Of a stretch of 64,000 nt of DNA, positions 41,693-50,046 are shown one piece after another. The position numbers and the translations under genes are program-made. Numbering within the stretch: the stretch's first letter is position 1; the number at the start of each line of letters is the position of its first letter. This stretch comes from Candidatus Omnitrophota bacterium (GTDB lineage Bacteria > Hinthialibacterota > Hinthialibacteria > Hinthialibacterales > JAKPRU01), in the NCBI GenBank assembly GCA_029570205.1, contig JAKQSI010000004.1:49887-113886 (forward strand), written 5' to 3'. The notes beneath the pieces are model-generated. The model was not told the origin of the DNA. It searched no databases and saw only the letters and a program-made list of their open reading frames with translations.

Positions 41693-44005
41693 TCAGCCTG
41701 CGTCCAGAACTTTTCGGACCTCGCTTGCCAGGTCCATGGGGCGGTACGGTTTGGAGATGAAGTACTTTACGCCGATGCGTCCGAGGTTCTCACTCTGGCC
41801 GTTCAAACCGTAACCGCTGCTGACAATGACCTTGACATCCGCGTCGATCCCGCGCAATTGCTGCAAGACTTCACGCCCCGAAAGATGCGGCATGGAGAGG
41901 TCCAGAATGACTAGATCTATTATACCCCGGTTTTTCAGGTACAGGTTGATGGCCTCTTTCCCGTCCTGCGCCACGATTACAGTATAGCCGTAACTTTCCA
42001 GAACGGTCTGGCCGAGGTTGCGAATCATCTCCTCATCATCGACAAGCAGGATCGTTTCCGTTCCACCGGGCACATCGTCCGGCGGTGTGCTTGCCGGTGT
42101 AGCGGATTCTTCCTTGATCGCGGGCAGGTAGATTTTGAAGGTGGTTCCCTTTCCGTATTCGGTATAGAAGTTGATCCACCCCCCATGCTGGTGGATGATG
42201 CCGTATGCGCCGGCTAATCCCATTCCAGTTCCCTGGCCGACTTCTTTCGTGGTAAAGAACGGTTCAAAAATGTGCCGTCGAGTGGCTTCGTCCATTCCGA
42301 TCCCGTTATCGGAGACGGTCAGGAGCACATACGTTCCAGGTTGGGTGTTGAGATGGGTTCTGCAATAAACGTCGTCGATCTCCACCGTTTGCGTTCCGAT
42401 TTCGATAGAGAATTGATCGCCGATTCGCTGGGGGAGAGCCTGATGCTCCAGAATCATGTTGATTGCATCGCGGGCATTGATGCAGAAATTCATGAGAATG
42501 GAGTTTATTTGAGAGGCATCGGCGAGAATACAGGGTAGATTTTCCTGTGTATTCACAACGATTTCGATCCGGCGGTCGATGGTTTCGCTAATCAGGTGAT
42601 ATATTTCCTCTACCAGGGTGTTCAGATCGACTGTTCGAAGAACAATGCGGGATTTCCGGCTGAAGGTGAGGAGTTGCCGGACGAGATTGACGGCTCTTTC
42701 TGCAGCGACGGTTGCGTTTCCGAGATAATGGCGGATTTCAGACGAGGCGAGGACTTCCGCAAGGCTGAGGTTGCCGATGATACCGGTCAGAAGATTGTTG
42801 AAGTCATGGGCGATGCCGCCCGCCAGTTGACCGATGGCCTCCATTTTCTGGGCTTGTCGGAGTTGTTCCTCGAGTCTCTTGAGTTCGGTAATATTCTGCA
42901 GGACGGAACGAATTCCCACGATGCGGCCACGGGGGTCCCGGACCAGATTCTCCTCGATGGCTACTCGAACCTCTTCCCCGTCTTTGCGGATGTAAGTCCG
43001 TTCAAATCGCCTGGTGGGTATTGCCCCGGCGAGTTTCAAGCGGACCGCTTCCGCAGCCGCCTCCCGTTGGGCTTCCGCAACAAAATCAGTAACCAACCGA
43101 CCGAGCATCTCCTCCCGGGCATAACCCAGCATCTCCGCCTCGGTGCGATTTACACGAACGATTCGTCCCTCTATGTCTATTTCATGGTAGCCGACCGGGG
43201 CGTTGTCATATAGTTCCTGGTATTCCTCGTCGGATTTGCGGAGTGCCCTTTCTGTCTGTTTCCGCTCGGTGATATCCGTAACGACAGCCAGCCAACAGGG
43301 GATATTATCTACAGTTAACGCGCTTCCGGAACCCAATCCGATACGGATTGCGCCGCTCTTTGTACGCAGTTTGATTTCGCAGTTTTGTGCCCGGCCGCCG
43401 GTTTGGATCGTGGTGATGAGTTTGTCGCGCTCTTCCGGATTCACGTAGATTCCGATATCCAGGCCGGTTTTGCCGACCACTTCCCCTCGGGAGTACCCGA
43501 GTGTTTCGAGGAACGCCTCATTGACATCGACGATCCGGTCGTCTATCTGGCTCGTCAGGGCCATCAAGGCTGCATTGGTATGAAATAGTTTCTGGAATTT
43601 TTCTTCGGCGAGACAAATTTGCGAGCAGTCTTTCCAGAGGCCCAGGATCGCCGGACTCCCATGCCACAGCCCCTGGGTTACTCGTATTTCAGCGGGGATT
43701 CGCCTGCCGCTTTTTGTTACGAGTGGGAATGAACAGGAGCGGCGGGTTCCCGCAAGAATCTCTTCGATGTTTTGGGAATCTTCCTCTGTTTGCTCCGGGG
43801 GGCAGAGAGTCATAACAGGCTGGCCCCGGAGATCCGCTTCCGAATACTCCAGCCATCGGATGGCCGGTGTATTGAGGTAAACAATTCGCCCTTTTGTGTC
43901 CAAGACGAAAAAAAGTTCTTGTACGGCATTCAGGAAATCCAAAAGGTCCTGGTGTTCCGGTTTCAGAGCGTTCTCCACATTCCCCATACTGTTTTCGACC
44001 TCCAT
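41693..44005 (-). CDS. hybrid histidine kinase: three PAS, HisKA, HATPase, receiver
   Basis: 770 residues, no transmembrane segment, so a cytosolic sensor. PAS domains lie at about 22-130, 135-250 and 260-375, each with the GY/GYS motif (GYSRGEVVGK, GYAREEMLGR). HisKA carries GGIAHDFNN with phospho-acceptor His400. The ATPase has NFCINARDAI, SDNGIGMDEA and GQGTGMGLAGAYGII. A C-terminal receiver has LVDDEE and phospho-acceptor Asp702 (ILDLSMP), then Lys in FISKPYRP. No output regulator is adjacent, so a phosphotransfer partner is elsewhere. ATG 44005 is used, but a later in-frame ATG at 43987 has a better GGAGG ahead of it. Confidence 0.94.
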   Translation of the reverse strand: MEVENSMGNVENALKPEHQDLLDFLNAVQELFFVLDTKGRIVYLNTPAIRWLEYSEADLRGQPVMTLCPPEQTEEDSQNIEEILAGTRRSCSFPLVTKSGRRIPAEIRVTQGLWHGSPAILGLWKDCSQICLAEEKFQKLFHTNAALMALTSQIDDRIVDVNEAFLETLGYSRGEVVGKTGLDIGIYVNPEERDKLITTIQTGGRAQNCEIKLRTKSGAIRIGLGSGSALTVDNIPCWLAVVTDITERKQTERALRKSDEEYQELYDNAPVGYHEIDIEGRIVRVNRTEAEMLGYAREEMLGRLVTDFVAEAQREAAAEAVRLKLAGAIPTRRFERTYIRKDGEEVRVAIEENLVRDPRGRIVGIRSVLQNITELKRLEEQLRQAQKMEAIGQLAGGIAHDFNNLLTGIIGNLSLAEVLASSEIRHYLGNATVAAERAVNLVRQLLTFSRKSRIVLRTVDLNTLVEEIYHLISETIDRRIEIVVNTQENLPCILADASQINSILMNFCINARDAINMILEHQALPQRIGDQFSIEIGTQTVEIDDVYCRTHLNTQPGTYVLLTVSDNGIGMDEATRRHIFEPFFTTKEVGQGTGMGLAGAYGIIHQHGGWINFYTEYGKGTTFKIYLPAIKEESATPASTPPDDVPGGTETILLVDDEEMIRNLGQTVLESYGYTVIVAQDGKEAINLYLKNRGIIDLVILDLSMPHLSGREVLQQLRGIDADVKVIVSSGYGLNGQSENLGRIGVKYFISKPYRPMDLASEVRKVLDAG

Positions 44006-44117
44006 TTCGGACGAGCTTCCAGAACAGATGATATCATTTTCGGCCCGGCTTCGTCCAACCTACCAGCCGATGAAGCGCGGTTGAGGGGGGTTGTCCTCCT
44101 AAGAAAGCTCGCCCATC

Positions 44118-44411
44118 GACAGGCACGGAGGTCTGTCCCACCAGTAGGCCAGGCGTCTCTGCCCGGCAAAGAAAGGCTTTCTTCACCCAAGACAGGCACG
44201 GAGGCCTGTCCCACCAGTGGGCCACAGGCGTCTCTGCCCGGCAAAGAAAGGCTTTCTTCACCCAAGACAGGCACGGAGGCCTGTCCCACCAGTAGGCCAG
44301 GCGTCTCTGCCCGGCAAAGAAAGGCTTTCTTTACCCAACACAGGCACGGAGGTCTGTCCCACCAGTGGGCCAGGCGTCTCTGCCCGGCAAAGAAAGGCTT
44401 TCTTCACCCAA
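44118..44411. repeat. tandem array, four copies of a 73-75 bp unit
   Basis: Copies at 44118-44190, 44191-44265, 44266-44338 and 44339-44411. Each unit has the hairpin GACAGGCACGGAGGCCTGTC and a second palindrome AAGAAAGGCTTTCTT. Units differ by a few substitutions; copy 2 has a two-base insertion. The unit length is not a multiple of three, and open frames through it on both strands are repeat artefacts. It fills the gap between the histidine kinase and DUF1080 genes. Confidence 0.95.
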
Positions 44412-44564
44412 TCACCGGCCCCGCCGGAGCGATGCTTGCAACAACGCAGAAGCGCACGGCTCTGCGCAGTTGAGGAAGTTTCTGCAATAATCTCCACGGA
44501 GACGGGACGCATTCCGTCCAATAGAACGTTGGAGAAACTTTATATCATCGCAAGGAGGAACACG

Positions 44565-45575
44565 ATGACACGAATCATGGGAGTCCTTTCGGCATGGGTC
44601 CTGGTGGTCGGCATGGCTGTGGCGCAGGAGAAGGTTCCGATCATGGGGAACTGGGAGGGAAAGTATGTCGCCCGAAGCGGAGAGACCGATTCTCTGCGGG
44701 CGCAGATTGTGGGCGAAAGCTGGACTGAGTATCGCGCGATATTCTTCGTTCCGACGGACGAGGGCAAGGAAGTCCGCGCGGAGATCAAGGGAAAAACAGA
44801 TGAGAAAAGCAAAGAGGGCCGCACCTATTTCGAAGGTACAGTCAATCTTGGAGAGGCGCTGGGCGGGGCCTACCAGATCAAGGGCGAGGCAGCCGGTGGT
44901 GTGTTTACGGGCGAATTCACGGGGACAGAAACGAGCGGGACCATTGAGATGAAGCGAGTCCTGATTCAGTCCCCGACACTGGGTAAGGAACCGCCGAAAG
45001 GCGCGAAAGTGCTCATGGACGGCACGGACAAGACCTTCCAGAAAGAATGGATCATTCAGCCACGCTGGATTCTGGACAAGGACGGGTCTGCACACATTCA
45101 GGGAAGTTCGATTGTCTCCGTGAGATCGTTTGGGGATGCCGAGTATCATGTGGAGTTCTGCACCCCCTATATGCCGAATGAACGGGGTCAGGCGCGCGGG
45201 AACAGCGGCGTGTATGTCCATGGGCGATATGAGGTGCAGGTACTCGACAGTTTTGCCGATGAGCCGGCGAACAACCTCTGCGGCGGAATCTACCAGATAG
45301 CCACCCCGCTTCTGAATGCCTGCCTGCCGCCGCTGGAGTGGCAGACTTACGATATTACGTTTATCGCTCCCCGTTTCGACAAGGACGGAAAGAAAATCAA
45401 GAATGCGGAAATTACCGTGATCCATAACGGCAAGGTGATTCACGATCACCTGTCGCTTCCCACCACCACCGCGGGCGGGATCGGAATCGACGAAAGATCG
45501 GAAAGTCAGATATTATTGCAGGATCATGGCGACCCGGTTCGATACCGGAACATCTGGATCAAGCCGCTGGAGTAA
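44565..45575 (+). CDS. DUF1080 (3-keto-disaccharide hydrolase-type) secreted protein
   Basis: 336 residues. Signal peptide MGVLSAWVLVVGMAVAQ. An N-terminal beta domain (25-140, NWEGKYVARSGETDSLRAQI) precedes DUF1080 (about 150-336): VLMDGTDKTFQKEW, GDAEYHVEFCTPYMP, GNSGVYVHGRYEVQVLDSF, CGGIYQIATPLLNAC, EWQTYDITFIAPRF, ILLQDHGDPVRYRNIWIKPL. Enzymes of this family cleave 3-keto-glycosides, which links it to Gfo/Idh/MocA-type oxidation such as the gene at 19889. AAGGAGG precedes the ATG, which rules out the longer frame through the tandem repeats. Confidence 0.93.
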   Translation: MTRIMGVLSAWVLVVGMAVAQEKVPIMGNWEGKYVARSGETDSLRAQIVGESWTEYRAIFFVPTDEGKEVRAEIKGKTDEKSKEGRTYFEGTVNLGEALGGAYQIKGEAAGGVFTGEFTGTETSGTIEMKRVLIQSPTLGKEPPKGAKVLMDGTDKTFQKEWIIQPRWILDKDGSAHIQGSSIVSVRSFGDAEYHVEFCTPYMPNERGQARGNSGVYVHGRYEVQVLDSFADEPANNLCGGIYQIATPLLNACLPPLEWQTYDITFIAPRFDKDGKKIKNAEITVIHNGKVIHDHLSLPTTTAGGIGIDERSESQILLQDHGDPVRYRNIWIKPLE

Positions 45576-45601
45576 AGGCTTGGACTGACAGAGATGGGGG
45601 T

Positions 45602-47455
45602 ATGGAGACGGATTCGAACAACCGCAGGGGCAGGCCCGTGCGCCTGCGCGAAACAGAGACAACGACTGTAGGGGCGACATATACGTCGCCCCTGCTTCTT
45701 GCCCTTCTTGCGGCTGTTTTTCTACCGCTCGGGCTGCCGTCGATCAAAACGACATTCGGGGAGGATATTGCCATCCTGAGCTTTTTGTGTGTTATGGCCG
45801 TGGGATGGCGCAGAGGATGGTCGCTTCCCGAAGGACTGCGGCTGGTATTTGACCTTTTTGTGTTCGGGTATCTGTTCAATGTCTTGTGGTTACATCAGCT
45901 GAGTCTTATTCCGGAATGGGGAAGACTGATTTACTGGCCGATGATCTGTTTGGTGATTGCGGTCTGTATTGCGGGTGGAGCCGGTGTTCAAAATGAGGGA
46001 GTTTTTGGCCTGTTGCCCCTGGCTGCGCTTCTCTCATTACTCGGACTCGCCCTGTCCCAGGTTTTTATTCCAACAACCCTGCCGTCGCTTCATGCTGACT
46101 ATCCACCGCAGGATTATGTGCCGGGGGCCATTGTCCTTGTCGGGATTTTCGCACTTTTCCTGGTGATTCGTTCCGAACGCTATGTGGCGAGACGGAGGAC
46201 TTACTTGGCGATTCCTGTTTTGTTTGGATTGCTGATGAGTGCGCGAGGTTGCTATGAGGACAGTCAGACTCTGGCATTGTGGTGGAACACCGGTCGGGTG
46301 GAGCGATCCGTTACGGCATGGGTGGGCAACGGAGACATTACTGCCCGCAAGGCACGACGGGAGTATCGGGAGGTTCTGGAGCGAATCGAGGAACGGGGCG
46401 GCCAGTTTGCGCGTGCCATGGGGTGGGATTTCCTGCTGCGATTTCGTCTTGCAGAAACAGCCAAACGAATGCAACGCCCCGCCTGGATGTTTTCGGCGCT
46501 GCAACCGGGGATGTGGACCACTCCCAGGCAGTCTGCCTTGCTTGCGGACCTCTGGACGGTTTCCGAGATGGCCCTTCTGCGGGCAAAGGCGGAAGATATG
46601 CGATACCTGATGAATCTTCGAACCCGCAAACCGGATCGGCGATGGGGGTTCCATCTCGACTTGTATGCGGACCATGAAATCTCTCCGGATGGCTCGACGA
46701 TTTATCTGTTGGACCGATGGGGCCGTGTTTTCCGTACAACGGCGGGGAATCCCCCAGCGCCGTTGGAACCCGTCTGGTCGGCGGCTCCCAATGAAGGTCG
46801 TTTGGATGCGACGGATTTGGAACTCTGGCATGAAGGTTTTGTGGTTGTATTCAGCAATGGGGAGGTCCGCATGAATCTCGATGCACCGTCCTGGTTTCCC
46901 AACCCATGGCGGATTTCCCTTTCGCCGGGAGAACGCCTGGTGGATGTTGAACGCCACCCGAACAGCAACGGCGCAGTGGGAATCGGTTCGACCGGGGAAT
47001 TCTTCGCGATCGGCTCCCTGCCGGAAGGATTTCCCATCCCGAAGGAACCGCTGTTTCATGCCGCGACCGTAGCGGACCTGGAGATTTCTCCGGATGGGCG
47101 CGGATGGTATCTGCTGGATACTCACGGTGCGATCCATGCCCTTGCGAAAGGCGAGCGATTTCCCATGGCCCAGTATGTGCCTGACAGCGAATACTGGGCC
47201 GTGAAAACCGAGAATGCGCCGTACTGGGGTTCGGATATGGCTTTGGACCTGGAAATCGACCCATTGGGGCGGGGACTCTGCATCCTGAATCGGAACGGAG
47301 AGGTCTGGACTATTGCCGAGCCGCCATTCCGTCCCCCGGTTCGTCCGTTCGGGAAGAGCGAGGGGATGGAAGGGTTAGGGGTCTCCCTGGCCGCTCATCA
47401 GGACGGATCGTTGTCGGTCCTGTATGCGAGCGGCAATGTTATGGCTGTCCCTTGA
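45602..47455 (+). CDS. membrane protein with C-terminal DLEIxP/LLDxxGxVH repeats
   Basis: 617 residues. Residues 1-30 are translated repeat sequence (RRGRPVRLRETETTTVGATY), followed by six or so helices (32-200). From about 345 to the end, extracytoplasmic repeats appear: DHEISPDGSTIYLLDRWGRV, DLEISPDGRGWYLLDTHGAI and DLEIDPLGRGLCILNRNGEV. The same motif is found in the secreted protein at 57622. Beta-propeller architecture is likely. Function unknown. It starts 26 bases after the DUF1080 gene, probably in one operon. Confidence 0.7.
   Translation: METDSNNRRGRPVRLRETETTTVGATYTSPLLLALLAAVFLPLGLPSIKTTFGEDIAILSFLCVMAVGWRRGWSLPEGLRLVFDLFVFGYLFNVLWLHQLSLIPEWGRLIYWPMICLVIAVCIAGGAGVQNEGVFGLLPLAALLSLLGLALSQVFIPTTLPSLHADYPPQDYVPGAIVLVGIFALFLVIRSERYVARRRTYLAIPVLFGLLMSARGCYEDSQTLALWWNTGRVERSVTAWVGNGDITARKARREYREVLERIEERGGQFARAMGWDFLLRFRLAETAKRMQRPAWMFSALQPGMWTTPRQSALLADLWTVSEMALLRAKAEDMRYLMNLRTRKPDRRWGFHLDLYADHEISPDGSTIYLLDRWGRVFRTTAGNPPAPLEPVWSAAPNEGRLDATDLELWHEGFVVVFSNGEVRMNLDAPSWFPNPWRISLSPGERLVDVERHPNSNGAVGIGSTGEFFAIGSLPEGFPIPKEPLFHAATVADLEISPDGRGWYLLDTHGAIHALAKGERFPMAQYVPDSEYWAVKTENAPYWGSDMALDLEIDPLGRGLCILNRNGEVWTIAEPPFRPPVRPFGKSEGMEGLGVSLAAHQDGSLSVLYASGNVMAVP
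45624..45694 (+). repeat. two dispersed palindromic repeats within a coding N-terminus
   Basis: GCAGGGGCAGGCCCGTGCGC then CTGCGCG (45624-45650) is followed by ACTGTAGGGGCGACATATAC and GTCGCCCCTGC (45664-45694). The second shares sequence and reading frame with the palindrome at 24336-24381. Confidence 0.8.
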
Positions 47456-47470
47456 GGTCTGCGCAGGGGA

Positions 47471-48082
47471 TCAGAACCAGGAGTTGGCCGGATAGCTGCA
47501 AGTATAGGTCTTGCCGTCAATAATCAGCGGACCTTGAAGCACACTCGGATCTCCGCCGAAAATATAAATATCCCCGTCGCTGTTCGCTCCATTGCTGGGG
47601 CTATAGGAAGTGATGACAGCCCCCAGCATCAGGTCCGTTCGGTTTCCCATGTCCTCATCCTGATCGGGGCCGCGTGAACTGATGTTGTAGAACTTCTTGA
47701 TGGGGTTTGGCTGAGCCGGAGCGACCGAGACTTCATACATATCGACGCCCGTTGTGCCGCTGGCTGTTACGGCTTTGTTTTCAAAAGGGTCCACGGGAAT
47801 GGATCCTATGTAGCCAAGTTGGGACAGCCAGGCCAGCCCACACTCGGCCGTCGGATTACCTTTCGGGGGGCAATAGCTCTCGTTTTCATTGATGTACGAG
47901 TTTCGGTCGATTCTGTACATCTCCATGGCCTGCGTGATTGCCTTCAGGTCACTGACCACCCTGGCGACCGTGGCTTTTGTCCGCGCATTCATGAAATTCG
48001 GCACGGCAATTGCGGCCAAAATCCCAATAATAGCCACAACAATCAACAGTTCAATCAAAGTAAAACCGGTCTTACGAACCAT
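47471..48082 (-). CDS. type IV pilin/pseudopilin-like protein
   Basis: 203 residues. Leader MVRKTG, cleavage before FTLIELLIVV, then AIAVPNFMNARTKATVARV. Globular domain: KAITQAMEMYRIDRNSYINE, two cysteine-containing segments (SYCPPKGNPTAECG), SRGPDQDEDMGNRTD and a GANSDGDIYIFGG end reminiscent of the major-pseudopilin calcium loop. A Cys near the C-terminus (YTCSYPANSWF) could pair with one of them. AAGGAG precedes the ATG at 48082. It resembles the protein at 21332 only in the helix. It converges on the 45602 gene. Confidence 0.9.
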   Translation of the reverse strand: MVRKTGFTLIELLIVVAIIGILAAIAVPNFMNARTKATVARVVSDLKAITQAMEMYRIDRNSYINENESYCPPKGNPTAECGLAWLSQLGYIGSIPVDPFENKAVTASGTTGVDMYEVSVAPAQPNPIKKFYNISSRGPDQDEDMGNRTDLMLGAVITSYSPSNGANSDGDIYIFGGDPSVLQGPLIIDGKTYTCSYPANSWF

Positions 48083-48188
48083 CTGAAAATTCTCCTTGTT
48101 CTCACCCAATGATGTCTTAATATGATGTTATTATATTGGACAACCCGCAGAAGATCAACCGGAATCCGATGTCAGTCGATGCAGAACT

Positions 48189-48227
48189 GAAAAAGACAGC
48201 AACGAGCCGCTCCCGAACGAGAGCGGC
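48189..48227 (-). terminator. putative terminator of infC-rpmI-rplT
   Basis: On the minus strand GCCGCTCTCGTTCGGGAGCGGC (within 48227-48206) forms a hairpin; the T-run (CTTTTTC) starts about 12 bases later, so termination may be weak. Confidence 0.45.
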
Positions 48228-48262
48228 CCGGATGGAAAACATCAAAAGATCAGGGAGAACAA

Positions 48263-48616
48263 TCAACCGGCGGGGCTTACCTGCTCGACCAACCGACGGA
48301 ATCCGTCGGGATCATGAATGGCCAGTTCGGAGAGCATTTTGCGGTTAACGTCGATTCCTGCGTTACGAAGATATCCCATCAGGCGGCTGTAGGACATCCC
48401 GTTCAGTTTTGCCGCCGCGGCAATTCGCGTAACCCATAAACCGCGAAATTCACGTTTGCGGTTTTTCCGGTCGCGGTAAGCATATTGCAGGGCTTTCTGG
48501 CGTCCGTCGCGCGCAGAGAAGAGCAGGTTGCGACGTCCTCCCTGTTGTCCTTTTGATTCCCGGATCAATTTTCTGCGTCGCCTGTGCGAGGCGACTCGAT
48601 TCATGGCTCGTGGCAT
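48263..48616 (-). CDS. rplT: 50S ribosomal protein L20
   Basis: 117 residues, complete. MPRAMNRVASHRRRRKLIRE, GGRRNLLFSARDGRQKALQYAYRDRKNRKREFRGLWVTRI (in segments), then LNGMSYSRLMGYLRNAGIDVNRKMLSELAI. Binds 23S rRNA early in large-subunit assembly and often represses its own operon. It follows rpmI by 34 bases. Confidence 0.98.
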   Translation of the reverse strand: MPRAMNRVASHRRRRKLIRESKGQQGGRRNLLFSARDGRQKALQYAYRDRKNRKREFRGLWVTRIAAAAKLNGMSYSRLMGYLRNAGIDVNRKMLSELAIHDPDGFRRLVEQVSPAG

Positions 48617-48650
48617 TGAACTACTCCAAAGGGGTGGAATTCAGCCAAGT

Positions 48651-48854
48651 TCAGCTGAGGATCATACGCCGAACCCGCGCCAGATCGTTCTGACTGACCA
48701 GGGTTTGCCGGCGGAGACGGCGTTTTTGTTTTCTTGTCTTGCAGGTACGCAAGTGATTGAGATAAGCGTGTTCGCGCTTGATCTTTCCGTTTTTGGTGGC
48801 CCGGAAGCGCTTAGAGGCTCCCCGGTGCGATTTCATTTTGACTTTACCAGCCAC
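48651..48854 (-). CDS. rpmI: 50S ribosomal protein L35
   Basis: 67 residues from a GTG at 48854 preceded by [58 protein letters not shown]. The usual L35 length supports this start over the ATG at 48881. Confidence 0.96.
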   Translation of the reverse strand: MAGKVKMKSHRGASKRFRATKNGKIKREHAYLNHLRTCKTRKQKRRLRRQTLVSQNDLARVRRMILS

Positions 48855-48936
48855 TTCGACTCTCCTTTTTTCCTGAGACATAAAGACCTTTTCAGGAGGT
48901 ACCTGTGTTTGCAGCCACCCTGAAAAAATCCCGCCT

Positions 48937-49524
48937 TCAGGACGCGACTTGTTCCTGATTTTCAGGAGAAGATTTCTCGGAGGAGGTTTGCGGTTTTTGT
49001 TCCTCGTCCTCCGGCTTTTTCTTTCGTCGGGACGAGGGAAGAGGAGTCATCACCAAAGTTAAGAGGCGACCTTCCTGCCGACTTTCGGCTTCCGGTTGGC
49101 CTGCCGTGCTCAGGTCTTCGATGACCCGATTGATAACGGCCTGACCCAGCTCTTTGTGCGCAATCTCCCTCCCGCGAAACTGGACCACGAATTTGACCTT
49201 GTCTCCGTGTTCCAGGAAATCCCGTGCGTGACGGATTTTATACTCGTAATCATGCTGATCGATCCGAGGTCGGAGCTTGATTTCCTTCAGAGTGATCAGC
49301 CGCTGTTTTCTCTTGGCGTCTCGTTGTTTCTTGGCCTGTTCGTACTTGTACTGGCCGTAATCCATAATCCGGCAAACCGGTGGGATGGACTTCGCGCCCA
49401 CCTCAACCAAGTCCAGCCCGGCTTCCACACTCAACCCGAGAGCTTTCGCAATAGGAACAATCCCAAGGTGTTCGCCGTTCTGATTGATCAGCCGGACTTC
49501 CTTGTCCCGGATCAATTCGTTCAC
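48937..49524 (-). CDS. infC: translation initiation factor IF-3
   Basis: 195 residues from [24 protein letters not shown] and [25 protein letters not shown] in the N-domain, then [21 protein letters not shown] and [14 protein letters not shown] in the C-domain. A ~30-residue acidic, low-complexity tail ([20 protein letters not shown]) is longer than in E. coli IF-3. First gene of the infC-rpmI-rplT operon. The start is a non-ATG codon, as is common for infC, which is often autoregulated through its start codon. Confidence 0.96.
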   Translation of the reverse strand: MNELIRDKEVRLINQNGEHLGIVPIAKALGLSVEAGLDLVEVGAKSIPPVCRIMDYGQYKYEQAKKQRDAKRKQRLITLKEIKLRPRIDQHDYEYKIRHARDFLEHGDKVKFVVQFRGREIAHKELGQAVINRVIEDLSTAGQPEAESRQEGRLLTLVMTPLPSSRRKKKPEDEEQKPQTSSEKSSPENQEQVAS

Positions 49525-49613
49525 ACGAGTAGTATCTCGGAATCGATCCCGGCGAAAATCGGTACGTGTTCGGCCCCTAATCGCGGCGTCCCCCTGCGAT
49601 CCTGTTATGGTCT

Positions 49614-49639
49614 AAACGGGCTTGAGCCCGGTGTTTTTT
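49614..49639 (+). terminator. plus-strand terminator upstream of infC, with no plus-strand gene before it
   Basis: AAACGGGCTTGAGCCCG followed by GTGTTTTTT. Orientation is plus, but the nearest gene upstream in that direction is the infC operon on the minus strand. It may end an antisense or small RNA. Confidence 0.55.
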
Positions 49640-49792
49640 ATGAATGCTATACTACTCAACGGGACCGGATCTCGGTACCCGACCTGCCAACAATATTTTA
49701 CATCAGGAATCGATCATACGCAATCGACCCACCCGGAACAGTTCTCATCCCCGAATGGGTCCATTTCATACGGTCCAGCTTGCTCCTCGATA

Positions 49793-49866
49793 TGGGTCCT
49801 ACTGGACTTGAACCAGTGACCTCTTGCATGTCAAGCAAGCACTCTAACCAACTGAGCTAAGGACCC
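49793..49866 (-). tRNA. tRNA-Val (anticodon GAC)
   Basis: Minus strand: acceptor GGGTCCT/AGGACCC, D-arm GCTCAGTTGGTTAGAGT, anticodon arm CTTGCTTGACATGCAAG with GAC, T-arm CACTGGTTCAAGTCCAGT, discriminator A. No CCA encoded. Confidence 0.95.
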
Positions 49867-50046
49867 AACTATCGATCTACAGGCAGCGTATCAAGGGTTT
49901 CCAAAACGGTCAATGCCAGTTAATGGGATAACAGGCAGGGTGGACACGCCTGCTTTTCCGTCATTGTGCTACACTCAAGCCCGCACTGGGGCTTTGCCGT
50001 GCAGGAATGGCCTCCTTTGTTCTATGAGTTGTCGGAGAATACTTTT

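Noticed and set aside
44118-44411. CRISPR array
   Set aside because: Units are directly adjacent with no unique spacers and no cas genes; it is a plain tandem repeat.
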